A DNA stretch of 50,116 nt. Source: Deltaproteobacteria bacterium HGW-Deltaproteobacteria-8 (lineage in GTDB: Bacteria > Desulfobacterota > Desulfovibrionia > Desulfovibrionales > Desulfovibrionaceae). The position numbers were made by a program, and so were the translations under genes. Below are positions 38,492 through 49,500 of this stretch, one piece after another. Under the pieces are notes generated by a model that saw nothing but the letters and a program-made list of their open reading frames with translations, was not told where the DNA came from and did not search any database. Location of the stretch: NCBI GenBank assembly GCA_002840405.1, contig PHAR01000006.1, forward strand, positions 259,409-309,524, given 5' to 3'. Each line of letters starts with the position of its first letter. Within the stretch, counting starts at the first letter, position 1.

Positions 38492-38762
38492 TTTGTGACC
38501 GAATCTTCCCAACGTTTTTTATACATACGGGTGGATCATCCCCTGGCTCTGACAGCCGCATGAACCGGAAGCCACCCGGCCGCTCGAGACGGCCTTCAAG
38601 ATCTTGACGATATGAAACACAGCCGCTCTGGCCCTACGCGACGGCACTCCTGCTCCCTGCCTGGAGCAGAGATCCCTATTCCCAATGGTCCCGGCACACC
38701 GGGACATTGCAACTCGCCGCTGCGCGAGCCGTCAAGTGAGCAGGCACGGACGTGCCACAGAC
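38492..38762. other. Host intergenic region without a convincing gene
   Basis: I see no start with a ribosome site and no coding pattern. A 62-codon leftward frame (38519-38707) has an Arg/Ser-rich, atypical composition and is not called. The downstream end of the response-regulator gene lies here; no clear terminator is visible. Confidence 0.6.
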
Positions 38763-39401
38763 CTACCGGTACATTTTGAAGGCGTACCTTCGCAGCTCCT
38801 TCATGCCCTCCAGGGAAAGCTTGGTCGAGATTCGCGAGAAATAGGTTTCCACGGTCCGTATGCTGACCTGCAGCAAGGCCGCAATCTCGGCGTTTGACTC
38901 GCCATTGGCTAGGAGGGTCAATGTCTGCCGCTCACGATTGCTCAGCGGCTCGCTCGAGGAGCCTTGCTCGTGCGTTTGGCCCGGCGCTTCTTGGCTGGCG
39001 GTGGCTCGCGGACTGATGAAGCGGCCGCCGTCCAGAATCCTTTGCACGGCCTCCAGAAGCACGGACGAGGCCTCCCGTTTGGTGACATAGCCATGCACGC
39101 CGTGATCGAGCGCCCGCTTCACCGTGGCCGTGTCCTCGTGCATGGAGTAGACGAGCACGGGAATGCTTCGCGCCAGGATCTCCGGGATCAAATCCAGGCC
39201 GCTTTCGCCGCACAGGGTCAGATCCACGAGGGCGATGTCCGGCTCGCTGGCGTCGATCCGTTCGAGCATCTCTTCGCGGCTTCGCGCCGCGCCGCAGATG
39301 GTGTGCCGGGCCTGGGCGAACAGCAGCGCCAGGCCGTCGAGCACTGCGGGGTGATCATCGGCGAGAAAGATGCGGGCGGCGATGGCGTGGTTCCGGGTCA
39401 T
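38763..39401 (-). CDS. NarL/FixJ-type response regulator
   Basis: A 212-residue regulator. The receiver domain (about 9-125) has the acid pair DD15-16, phospho-acceptor Asp60 (IALVDLT), and Lys near 107. The LuxR-type HTH (about 148-210) reads LSNRERQTLTLLANGESNAEIA. It binds DNA after phosphorylation by the kinase whose gene overlaps its start (ATGA). Its targets are unknown; the divergent two-partner secretion locus is the nearest candidate. Confidence 0.93.
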   Translation of the reverse strand: MTRNHAIAARIFLADDHPAVLDGLALLFAQARHTICGAARSREEMLERIDASEPDIALVDLTLCGESGLDLIPEILARSIPVLVYSMHEDTATVKRALDHGVHGYVTKREASSVLLEAVQRILDGGRFISPRATASQEAPGQTHEQGSSSEPLSNRERQTLTLLANGESNAEIAALLQVSIRTVETYFSRISTKLSLEGMKELRRYAFKMYR

Positions 39402-41446
39402 TGGCTGCGCCTCGCGGCCGCGGCCGGCTGGTGCCTTTCGCAGGGGATGATGCAGGCGACCGTGGTCCCACCCCCCTCGGCGTCCGCAATGTTCAGCTCG
39501 CCGCCGATCATGCGCGCGCGGTGGGCCATGATGCCCGTGCCCAGGCCGCTGGCGGAGGCCGCAGCCTTGGCCCTGCCGATGCCGTTGTCGCGGACCTCAA
39601 GCAGCACCGTGGCGTCTGCCCGGCACAGCAGGGTGACGAAGATGCGCGTGGGCTTGGCGTGCTTGACTGCATTGGCCAGCGCCTCCTGGGCGATGCGGTA
39701 CAGCTGTGTGACATCCGCGTTGAGACAGGTCTCGCAGGCTATTTCCTGCCGGAACTCGATGGGGACACCGCTGGAACGTGAAAAGCGCCGGATCATGTTG
39801 TGCAGGGACGGCCCGGCAAAGGCGCTGGCATGCTCCAGGGGCCAGAGGCCGTGCGAGAGGTCGTAGGCTTGGTCCACCAGTTCATCCAGGATATTGGACA
39901 GCGGCTCCAGCTCCATGGCCCCCGCCTTGCCCTTCCTGATGTGCGCAATGGCTGCGCAACGCAGCCGAGCTGCGGTCAAAAGCTGGCACAGGCCGTCGTG
40001 CAGGTCCTGGCTCATGCGCCGCCGCTCACCCTCGCTGATGCTGATGACCTCCCGCTCCAGGCGGTTGCGTTCGATCATCTCCGCCTCCAGGCTCAGGTTC
40101 TTGTGCTCGAGCTGAGCAGAAAGGTGCTCCACTGCGGTAAAGGCGCGTGAAAGTCGCTGCGAAAGGGCGAAAGACTGGCTCAGGATGAACACAAGCAGGC
40201 CCGGCGCGAGCAAGGGTGTGGAACGGATCAGCCTGAGGTCGAGAAGCATGTCGTTTATGCCGGTCAGCCCCAGCACAAGGAAACCCGCAAAGATGAACGG
40301 TGCGCCTGTGCGGCCGATTAGCCAGGCCCGGAGCAACTGGACGGAGGCATACAGGATCATTGCAATGGAAGAGAGATAATACAGCGGCAGCGCCATATCG
40401 AGCGCCAGGGGTGAGGCAAAGGCGGCCACGAGGGTAAAAGTTGCGCCCGCAAGCAAGGCGTAGATTTGAACGCTGCGGGAGAACTCACGCGGGTAGAGCG
40501 AGCGGAAAAAAGTGAAGCCTACGGGCACGGAAAGAAAGAAACAGGCCAGTCCGAAGCGCTCCAGACCCGTGGCCGAGCTATCCTTCAGCAGGATCCGTAC
40601 GGCCCAGTCGCTGGAAATTGTGCAGACATAGAAGCAAAAACTCAGCAGGCAATACACGCCGAAAAGCATGGGAGAGTTGTCGGAGCGTCGGAAGAAATAA
40701 AGCCCCAGGTGGTACACCCCTAAGCACAAGAGCGCCCCGGCCAGAAACATGGAGATGCCTGCGTTGACCTGCTCCCGGGCCAGCAGGGTGTCCTCCTGGC
40801 CGTAGAGCAGTGAGGTGAGCACACCTCCGTCGCGGTAGTTGTGGTTGGAGATCTGCAGCACCAGTTCCAGCGTCTCTGCCCGGTTCTGGGTCAGATTTCC
40901 TTGATGCAGGGGAACAACCAGCGCTGAAGGGCGAGGAGCCTCGGAGGCTGCGTCTACGCCTGGCGAGCCGCTCTGGGCGACAAGCCGTCCGTTGACCCAG
41001 ACAATGTATGCGGAGTTGATGTTCGCCAAGCGCAGGGCGGTCAGTCTCGGGGCCGTGCCCAGGCGCACCACAAGACGCAAGGTGGCTTGTCCCGTGAAGG
41101 GCATGAGACCGGAGGAAGGCTTGGCCTGGCTCCAGGAGCCAGGGACCGTGAGATGCTCCGGCACGGGCGAGCTGATGGCGGAGAATCCGGCTGGATCAAG
41201 CAGACGGTTCCAGTGCACTTCCCATTCGCCGTCTAGGCGCACGGGGCCATCACGCTCCAGGTCCCATCCGGAAAGATCCAGCACGCCCCGCTGGGCCGTG
41301 GGCATGAGGGACTCTTCCCGACAGCCGCACAAGGCCACGGCCAGCAACGCCAGAAGGAGGCACAGCGCTCGCCTCACGCGCGCGTGTCCAGACAGATCGG
41401 TCTCTTCATAAGGTCTTGTCTTGCACAGCCGAACCCATCCAAACAC
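39398..41446 (-). CDS. 7TMR-DISM sensor histidine kinase, predicted lipoprotein
   Basis: A 682-residue membrane sensor. The signal ends in a lipobox-like LCGC (Cys42). A 7TMR-DISMED2-type periplasmic domain follows (about 55-215: LDGEWEVHWNRLL and, later, YIVWVNGRLVAQ), then seven membrane helices (about 228-430), a short coiled coil, HisKA_3 with His483 (QDLHDGLCQLL), and an ATPase with RIAQEALANAVKHA and DNGIG. The extracellular fold often binds sugars or other small ligands; the true ligand is unknown. The listed start is a GTG with a close GGGGAG; another GTG just before the hydrophobic segment (near 41375) is equally possible. Confidence 0.88.
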   Translation of the reverse strand: MFGWVRLCKTRPYEETDLSGHARVRRALCLLLALLAVALCGCREESLMPTAQRGVLDLSGWDLERDGPVRLDGEWEVHWNRLLDPAGFSAISSPVPEHLTVPGSWSQAKPSSGLMPFTGQATLRLVVRLGTAPRLTALRLANINSAYIVWVNGRLVAQSGSPGVDAASEAPRPSALVVPLHQGNLTQNRAETLELVLQISNHNYRDGGVLTSLLYGQEDTLLAREQVNAGISMFLAGALLCLGVYHLGLYFFRRSDNSPMLFGVYCLLSFCFYVCTISSDWAVRILLKDSSATGLERFGLACFFLSVPVGFTFFRSLYPREFSRSVQIYALLAGATFTLVAAFASPLALDMALPLYYLSSIAMILYASVQLLRAWLIGRTGAPFIFAGFLVLGLTGINDMLLDLRLIRSTPLLAPGLLVFILSQSFALSQRLSRAFTAVEHLSAQLEHKNLSLEAEMIERNRLEREVISISEGERRRMSQDLHDGLCQLLTAARLRCAAIAHIRKGKAGAMELEPLSNILDELVDQAYDLSHGLWPLEHASAFAGPSLHNMIRRFSRSSGVPIEFRQEIACETCLNADVTQLYRIAQEALANAVKHAKPTRIFVTLLCRADATVLLEVRDNGIGRAKAAASASGLGTGIMAHRARMIGGELNIADAEGGGTTVACIIPCERHQPAAAARRSQ

Positions 41447-41833
41447 GCTCCCCAGAAGGAGCGGCCAACGCCAGCCCGCACATTATTGAAAAAAACAATA
41501 GCGTTCTTGTCTTGTTAAAGCAAGCAGGACAGCGCTCCTGCGCAGCCGTCTTCGCCTATCACCATGATCTATTTCTGCATCATGAAATACGCAAAATGCC
41601 GTTTTTGCCGCAGCACTACGTTGCAGGACTTTTGAGGTTACAAAAATGCAGTGCCATCAGAATTGTCGCGCAATGTATTACCGTACAAAATGCATGCTGT
41701 AGGGGTTTTCCCGGACAGACAGGGGATGCTCTAATGATTAATAAAATTGAACTTGTTCACTACGAGTGCTCACAGCGCTACACGGCCGCTCCGCAACATA
41801 ATTCTGCGCTCAGACGCAACACAGGTGTCCTTT
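41447..41833. promoter_or_regulatory. Divergent control region of sensor kinase and TPS locus
   Basis: About 390 bp, clearly AT-richer than the flanks, with no gene. It contains the dyad TATTG-N7-CAATA (41484-41500) 38 bases upstream of the kinase start and a second weak dyad, CTTG-N6-CAAG (41511-41524). Possible promoter elements for the rightward genes occur at about 41660-41690 (TTGTCG ... TACAAA with a short spacer), but no element is convincing. Confidence 0.45.
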
Positions 41834-43585
41834 ATGTCCATGCCCCGCAACGGAATCCATTTCATCTCCCGCAGCCTCGCCTTTGCCTTGGCATTGGCTC
41901 TGATGCTCGTGCTGCTGCCTTGCGCCCCGGCCCAGGCCCTGACCCCGGCCGAGATCGACGCGGGCAACCGCGCAGCCCAGCGCATCCAGAACGAGCAGCA
42001 GGAGCGGCTGCAGCAGCAGTTGCGCGAGGACGCCCTGCGGCGAAAGGAGACCCCGCCCCAGCAAGTGCCGGAGGCCAAGGCCCCGTCCCTGCCCAAGAGC
42101 ACCGTCTGCCGTGAGATCAAGGAGATCGTGCTCACTGGCGTTACGCTGCTGCCCGAGAGCCTCAGGCAGGAACTGACGGCGCCCTATCTGGGCCGGTGCC
42201 TCTACGCCGAAGACATCGAAAAGCTTCTGGCCGACGTGCTCAAGGCCTACATCGACCGGGGCTACGTCGCCGTGCGGCCCTACGTCCAGGCTCAGGACCT
42301 GACCACCGGCCGCCTGGAGATCCTCATCGTGGAGGGTCGGGTCGAGGGCCTCATCCTGAAGGACAGCAGGACCTTTCTCCCCAGCGCCAACCTGACCACG
42401 GCCTTCCCCTTTGTGCCGGGCAAGCCGCTCAACCTGCGGGACATCGAGCAGGGCCTGGACCAGATCAACCGCCTGGCCTCCAACAACGCCACCATGGAGG
42501 TCAGCCCGGGGGCTGAGCCGGGCTTGAGCGTCGTCACCATCACCAACACCCCGTCCTGCCCCTTGAGCGCCTCCGCCACCATGGACAACCTCGGCGGCCT
42601 GTCCACGGGCCGGCAGCAGGGTGCCTACACCATCAACCTGGACAATCCGCTTCAGCTCAATGACTTCATCACCTACACCCACCGCAACACCCTGTTCGAC
42701 CATGCCGAGCGCCGCGACTCCACCTCCGACAGCTTCTTCTACTCCATCCCGCTTGGCTACCTGACCTTCCAGACCTCCTACAGCCGCTCCAGCTACCACA
42801 GCCCGGTGACCACCTCGCTCGGCGACATCATCTCGCGCGGCACCTCCGAGACCTGGCGCGGCGAGGTGAACTGGGTGGCCTACCGCGACCAGGACCAGAA
42901 GATCACGGCGCTCATTGCCCTGAACAACAAGGCCAGCAAGAACTATCTTGCGGATGAGTTTTTGGCCGTGTCCAGCCGCAACCTGGCCGTTGCCGACGCC
43001 GACGTGAACTGGAGCGGCCGCCTCAAAAGCTTTCTGGCCAACCTGGGCCTGGGCTTCAGCAAGGGCCTGCGGCAGCTCGACGCCAAGGTGGACCAGGACG
43101 GCACGGGCGTGACCTCGCCCCACGCCCAGGGCGCGAAGATCCGCTATACCGGCGGGGTGGTCCTGCCCTTTGCCATCGCGGCCCTGCCAGCCACCTTCAG
43201 CAGCCAGGTCACCGGCCAGTTTGCCCTGGAGCCGCTCTACGGCTCGGAGCAGATCAGCCTGGGCAGCCATTACACGGTGCGCGGGTTCAACCGCAACAGC
43301 CTCTCCGGCGACCGCGGCTGGTACGTGCGCAACGAGCTTTCCGTGTCCCTGCCGGTCATCCCCTACACGGGCCTCACGCCCAGGCCGTTCATCGCCTTTG
43401 ACGGCGGCCGCATCGAGGGCTTCAAGACCACCCGGGACGCCAACTTCACCGGTGCGGCCGTGGGTGTCCGGCTGGCCGCCAAGCACCTGACGGCCGAGCT
43501 TTCCGCTGCAAAATCCCTCTCCGTCCCTCTCGCCATCAAGCGGGAGCCCGTCCAGTTCGCTGCGACCCTGACCGTAAGCTTCTAA
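41834..43585 (+). CDS. TpsB/CdiB-like two-partner secretion transporter
   Basis: A 583-residue outer-membrane transporter. Signal peptide (1-35, ending APAQA), a Gln/Glu-rich linker (about 36-75), POTRA region (about 90-170: REIKEIVLTGVTLLPES ... GRLEILIVEGRVEG) with two cysteines that may form a disulfide, and a C-terminal beta barrel containing the channel-motif VRGF (about residue 482) and a final Phe (VSF). It secretes the TpsA partner, whose gene begins ten bases later. The ATG at 41834 is chosen for AGGTG at good spacing. Length is standard for the family. Confidence 0.92.
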   Translation: MSMPRNGIHFISRSLAFALALALMLVLLPCAPAQALTPAEIDAGNRAAQRIQNEQQERLQQQLREDALRRKETPPQQVPEAKAPSLPKSTVCREIKEIVLTGVTLLPESLRQELTAPYLGRCLYAEDIEKLLADVLKAYIDRGYVAVRPYVQAQDLTTGRLEILIVEGRVEGLILKDSRTFLPSANLTTAFPFVPGKPLNLRDIEQGLDQINRLASNNATMEVSPGAEPGLSVVTITNTPSCPLSASATMDNLGGLSTGRQQGAYTINLDNPLQLNDFITYTHRNTLFDHAERRDSTSDSFFYSIPLGYLTFQTSYSRSSYHSPVTTSLGDIISRGTSETWRGEVNWVAYRDQDQKITALIALNNKASKNYLADEFLAVSSRNLAVADADVNWSGRLKSFLANLGLGFSKGLRQLDAKVDQDGTGVTSPHAQGAKIRYTGGVVLPFAIAALPATFSSQVTGQFALEPLYGSEQISLGSHYTVRGFNRNSLSGDRGWYVRNELSVSLPVIPYTGLTPRPFIAFDGGRIEGFKTTRDANFTGAAVGVRLAAKHLTAELSAAKSLSVPLAIKREPVQFAATLTVSF

Positions 43586-43595
43586 GGAGCATCCA

Positions 43596-46500
43596 ATGAA
43601 AATCGTGCTGACGAAGAGGTTGACACTGCGGGTGACGGCCACGAAATTTCTGAACTTCGGCCTCAAAGTCCAGGCCCTGCTCCTGTGTTCCTTGCTGCTC
43701 TTTCCTCCGCAGCTGGTCTTTGCCGCCTCTCCCGTGGCCTCCGGCGCCACGAACACGACCGTGACCCCCGCCGGCAACGGCGTGCCCGTGGTCAATATCG
43801 CCGCGCCAAGCGCAGCGGGCCTCTCGCACAACACGTACACCTCCTACAACGTCGACGCCCAGGGCCTGGTGCTGAACAACGGCGACAAAAGCCAGACCTT
43901 CCGCCAGTCGCAGCTGGCGGGCGTGGTGGCCGCCAACCCCAACCTGGCCGCTGGCAACCAGGCCTCAATCATCCTGAACGAGGTCACCTCCAACAACCGC
44001 AGTATACTGGCCGGCTTCACCGAGGTGCTGGGCGGCAAAGCCGCCGTCATCGTGGCCAACCCCTTTGGCATCACCTGCAATGGTTGCGGCTTCATCAACA
44101 CCGACCGCGCCAGCCTGGTCACCGGAACGCCGAACCTCACCGCCGGGGCGCTCACGGGATTTGGCGTCAACGGCGGCGACATCCTCGTCACCGGCACGGG
44201 CATCAACGCCAGCGCCCAGCAGACCCTGGACCTGGTGTCCCGCAAGATTGTGTTCCAGGGCCAGGTCAACGCCCAGACCCTGAACGTCACCGCTGGCACC
44301 AACACCTGGGACTATAACAGCGGCGCCACCAGCGCCCTGGCCGCCGCTGGCGGCGACCCGCTCCCGGACTACGCCATCGACTCCAGCGCCCTGGGCGGCA
44401 TGTACGCCGGCCGCATCAACCTCAAGGCCACCGAGGCCGGAGTGGGCGTGCGCGTGCTGGGCAACGCCGCCGCCAGCACCGACGACTTCATCATCAACTC
44501 CGTTGGCAAGATCGAGATCGCGAGCAAGCTCTCCGCCGCCCGCGACCTGACCATCACCAGCACCAGTGCGGGCGCGGACGCCATCAAGGCCACGGATGCC
44601 AACCTTTCGGCCGGGCGCAACCTGGCCCTGACCGCCAGCAGCGGCGGCGCCACCTTGAGCGGCGGCGTGCTCGTGGCCACCAATGACCTGAAATACACCC
44701 TCGGCACCCTGACCGACATCGCCACGGGCACGGTCCTCACGGACAACAACAAGCGCTACGGCGCCACGGCCGCCCTGAACGGCACCGGCGCCTGGACCAT
44801 GGATGGCGTGAACTACGGCTCGGCCGGGGCCTTCTCGGCCACCACGGGCAGCCTGTCCATCGGCGACACCAGCCCGACCACGCTCTACTCCGGCAGCACG
44901 CTTGGCCTCACCGCCACCAGCGGCGCCTTCACCCTGGGCAACGTGGGCCTCCAGTCCGTGAACGACATGACGCTATCCGCAAGCTCCGCCACCTCCACCG
45001 GCATCCTCACCATAGGCAGCGCGGCGCAGGCCAAGAGCACCACCGGCAACATGAATCTGAACGCCTGGTACCAACTGCTAAACTCCGGCGTCCTGACCAC
45101 CAACACAGGCAACATCGTCATCCGTTCCGGTTCCGGTGTTTCCAGCGATACCCGGCTCGTCAACCAGGGCGCGGGCTCCATCTGGGCGGGCGGCCAGTTG
45201 AACATCGCCGACAGGGACGGGCTCTCTACCCAAAACGTCCTGCTCTCGGGGACGAGCAAAATGGGCGGCAACACGGTCGATATTTCCGCAAGTAGGTTAG
45301 ACATGACCGACACCGCGGTACTGACCAGCCCCGGGAACATGCGCCTTTACCTGGCGTCGACCGGCTCTGGAGTTATCGATGCCGGGGCCAAAATCCTGGC
45401 CGCCACCAGCGGCACGGGCACCCTGACCCTGCAGACCAACATCGCATCCGGATGGCAGGGGATACGCAACAACGGACTCATCCATTCCGGCCAGGACATC
45501 GCGTCAATCAATCTCGGCGTGGGCAGTGAAGACTATGGCGCCGGAACAGTGTCCGCGGTTCGCAACATGTCCCTGGCAGGCTTTGACGCCATGTACGGCA
45601 ACTACATCGCCGGGAACGACCTGACCATCGGCAGCGACTACGGGCAGGTCAACCTGCTCCCCAACTCCGGCGACGGCTCGCCCAACGCCATGCTGAGCGC
45701 AGGCAACGACATCAGCATCACTGGCGCCAGGGTCCGCAACTGGTCCGTCATGAACGCCGCGCGCGACATCACCATCAACGCCAGCGACCTGTTCACTAAC
45801 GCCATCGGCGATGCCTCACGCTGGGGGTTCCGGTACTACGACATGGGCACCGACTCCCTTGTGAGCAGCACGGCCTACCGCGCACAGATCATCGCTGGAC
45901 GCACCATCACCATTGCGAAGGGCAGCAACGACTATGGGCAGAATGCCGGCATCATCTCTGCGCCCACGGTGAACATGAGCGGAGCTGGCATTTTCTCTAA
46001 CGCGGACACCATCCGCGGCACCTCCGTGAACATTACGATAGCCAACTTCCGGAACGCGGCCGGCGGCACCTCGTCCACCGGCGCGGCCACCGGCACCAGC
46101 CCGACGCCCGTGTCCACCCCCGGCGGCGTCAGCTTCGGCGGCGTTGTCATCACCATCCCCACCACCCCCAACGGGGTCTTCATCCCGGCCGCGAGCCCGG
46201 GCTCCCACTACCTGGTGGAGAGTAACCCGCTGTACACCAACGTCGACAACTACCTGGGCAGCGACTACCTGGCGGAGAAGTACAACTTCAAGTCCGACGA
46301 GGTGATCAAGCGCCTGGGCGACGCCGGGTATGAGACCTACCTGGTGCAGCAGCAGCTCATCGGCCTGGCCGGCACCAACTTGCTGACCGGCTACGCCAGC
46401 GAGAAGGCCCAGATGCAGGGCCTCATGGACCACGCGGGCAGCCAGGCCAAGACCCTGGGCCTGACCTACGGCACGGCCCTTTCCAGCACCCAGCAGGCGA

Positions 46501-49500
46501 ACCTGAAGGAAGACATGATCTGGATGGTGGAGACCACGGTGAGCGGCCAGAAGGTGCTGGCCCCGGTGGTCTACCTGGCGGCCTCCACGCGCCAGATGTT
46601 CGACGGCGCGCCCACGGTCGCCGCCGATACCATTAATATGAACGTGGCCAGCCTGAACAACGCGGGCACCATCAAGGGCAACACCATCAACGTCACCTCC
46701 ACGGGCGACGTGCGCAACACCGGCGGCACCATCAAGGGCGGCGACGTCTCCCTCTCCAGCACCGGCGGCAGCGTCATCAACGAAGCGGCTGTGAATGAGA
46801 CGGTCATCAACCGCGGCGGCTATGTCGACGTCCAGACAACTGCGGGCAAGGGTGGCACCATCACGGGCACCGGCAATGTGAGCCTGAGCGCCGCCAAGAA
46901 CGTGGAGAACCTGAGCAGCACCATCCAGGGTGGCGACGTCAGCATCAAGGCCGGGGGCGACGTGGTCAACAAGACCCTGGTGCTCACCAACGTCGGCGGC
47001 ACCTCCCTGCGCCAGACCACGGCGGACACCGGCTCCATCAGCGCCACCAACAACCTGGACATCAACGCGGGCCGGGACGTACAGAACCTGGGCGCGCAGC
47101 TGAGCGCGGGCAAGGACGCCAGCATCACCGCCGGACGCGACGTGACCTTCGACACCGTGTCCCTGGCCAACCGCGACACCACCACCACGTCCGATCACAG
47201 CTTCGTCAAGAACTCCGACTCCAGCACCACCACCACCAGCATCACCCAGGTGCAGGGCGGCCTGACCACCGGGGGCAACCTGGCCATCACGGCCAAGAAT
47301 GACGTCACCCTGGCCTCGGCCAACTTGAGCGCCGGCAAGGACGCCAGCGTCGACGCGGGCGGCGACCTGAACATCCTGGCGCGCAGCAACTCCTTGCAGA
47401 GCCTGACCCAGAGCAGCGGCTCGGGCGTCGGCGTGGGCGATGGCCTCTTGGGCAAGGAAAAGAGCACCACGGACGCGTTCACCAGCCGGGCCGTTGTCAG
47501 CAATGTCGCCGCCGGCAGCATCACCACCGGCAGCGAGGGCAATCTCTCCCTCTCCGCGGGCAAGACCGTGATCCTGGAAGGCGCAAAGGTGAACGCCACC
47601 GGCGACATCAAGATCGCCGCCGAAGATGTGCAGGTGCTGACGGCCAAGGACGTGGACCGCACCACCACCACCAAGGAGACCACGAGCTACCTCGCCGTCT
47701 CCAAGGGTGACAGCGCCAAGTCCGGCGGAACCACCGCCTCCGGGGCCACCTCCGGCAGTTCCGCCGTGGGCGGGGCCAAGGCCGACTCCCTGGCCTCAGC
47801 CGGCGCGGCCACAAACTACAGCAAGGATTTGGGCGGCGTGGACTTCTCCAAGACCACCACCACCAAGACTTTCGACGAAAACATCCACAGCGTGGGCTCC
47901 ACCCTGGCCGCAGGCAAGGGCCTGACCATCACCTCCAAGAAGGACATCACCCTGCAGGGGGCCGACGTGAAGGCCCAGGGCGAAGTAGACTTGACCGGCC
48001 AGAACGTGAACATCATGGCCGCCCAGGACATCCACACCAGCACCAGCACGTCGACCACCACCAAGACCGGCCTGTACCTCAACTCCAGCAACAACGCCGG
48101 CGCCAACGCCGACGCCGGGACCACGGCCGGAGCCGCGCCGGGCAGCGTCGGCACCAGCGCGGACACCAACGCCAACGCCAAGGCCGCCTCGAACAACAGC
48201 ATCGACGTCATGCGCACCAAGACCACCGACACGGCCACCCAGGACGTCACCAACACCGGCACCAGCCTGGCCTCCGGCGGCACCCTGCGCATCAACAGCG
48301 CCAAGGCCCTCACCGTGCAGGGCTCGGACGTGAGCGGCGAGCAGGGCGTGGACGTCAAGGCCAAGGACATGCAGTTCTTGGCCGCCCAGGACACCCATTC
48401 CTCCACCACCAGCACGTCCAGCACCAGCACGGGGCTGTATGTCGACGGCGCGAGCAACGCTGGCGCGGGCACCACCGCAGGCGCCAAGGCGAGCATCGGC
48501 GCCAACGCCGGGGCCAAGGCCGAGGCCAGCGCCGATGCCAAGCTCTCCGTGGGCGTGCAGGTGAAGACCGCTGGCACCACGGACACGGAGAACACCTCCA
48601 CGGCGCGCGTGTCCACCATCACCTCCGGCTCGGGCAGCATCACCCGCACGGCCGAGAACAAGATCACTGACGTGGGCACGGCCATCGACGCCGCAGGCGA
48701 CTTCCGCCAGTCGGCCGCGACCATCGAAAGCCGCGCGGCGGAGAACACCGCCTCCAAAACCCATTCCGACACCACGAACGTCGGCAAGGTCGGCGTGTAC
48801 GCCAAGGCCCAGGCCGGGGCCACCGCCACTGCCGGGGCCACCGCGGGCCTGGACGGCGCCCAGGCCGGGGCCGATGCCAAGGCCACGGGCTCCGTGGGCG
48901 CGGGCGTGTCCGCCTCCTACGCCAGGGACGCCAATGATTCCTCCTCCTCCGCCAGCAACGCGGTGGTCTCCACCATCAAGTCTGGCGGCAAGGTGACGAG
49001 CGTCAGCGCCGAAAAGACCAGCTTCGAGGGTACACAGATCAGCGCGGGCAAGGGCGTGGAGATCGAAGCCGGGTCCCTGGACTTCTCGGCGGCCAAGAAC
49101 ACCACAGCCAGTTCCTCCTCCACCAGCAACGTCAACGCCCAGGCCAGCGTGGGCCTCAGCCGCGGCACGGGCAAGGGCGTGGATGTGGACCTCGCGGCGG
49201 GCGCCAGCGGCGGCAAGGCGCAGTCCGACACCTCCACCGCAATCGCAGGCAGCATCAGCTCCGGCGACGGCATCAGCATCAAGACCAAGGACGACACACG
49301 CCTGCAAGGCACGAACCTCTCCGCCACGGGCGATACCAGCGTGGCCGCCGGGGGCAACCTGATCCTCGACGCGGCCAGGGACACCACAAGCGCCAGCGCC
49401 AGTTCCTACGACGCCAGCGCCAGCCTCTCCGTGGGCAAGTCCAGCACAGCTGGCGGCTCCTCGTCCAAGGGCGGGGTGCAGGCCTCTGGCGGCTTCAGCA

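Noticed and set aside
38519-38707. Leftward 62-codon gene in the host gap
   Set aside because: No ribosome site, Arg/Ser/Gly-rich composition typical of a chance frame, and no coupling to a neighbour.
41416-42114. Rightward frame across the kinase-TpsB gap
   Set aside because: It crosses the AT-rich control region and runs in the wrong frame into the TpsB gene; no start with a ribosome site and no domain.
45816-49307. Long leftward frames opposite the TpsA gene
   Set aside because: They mirror the Ser/Thr/Gly-rich repeats as Ala/Val/Gly repeats. The TpsA frame has a signal peptide, TPS motifs and the conserved core, so the opposite strand is not coding.
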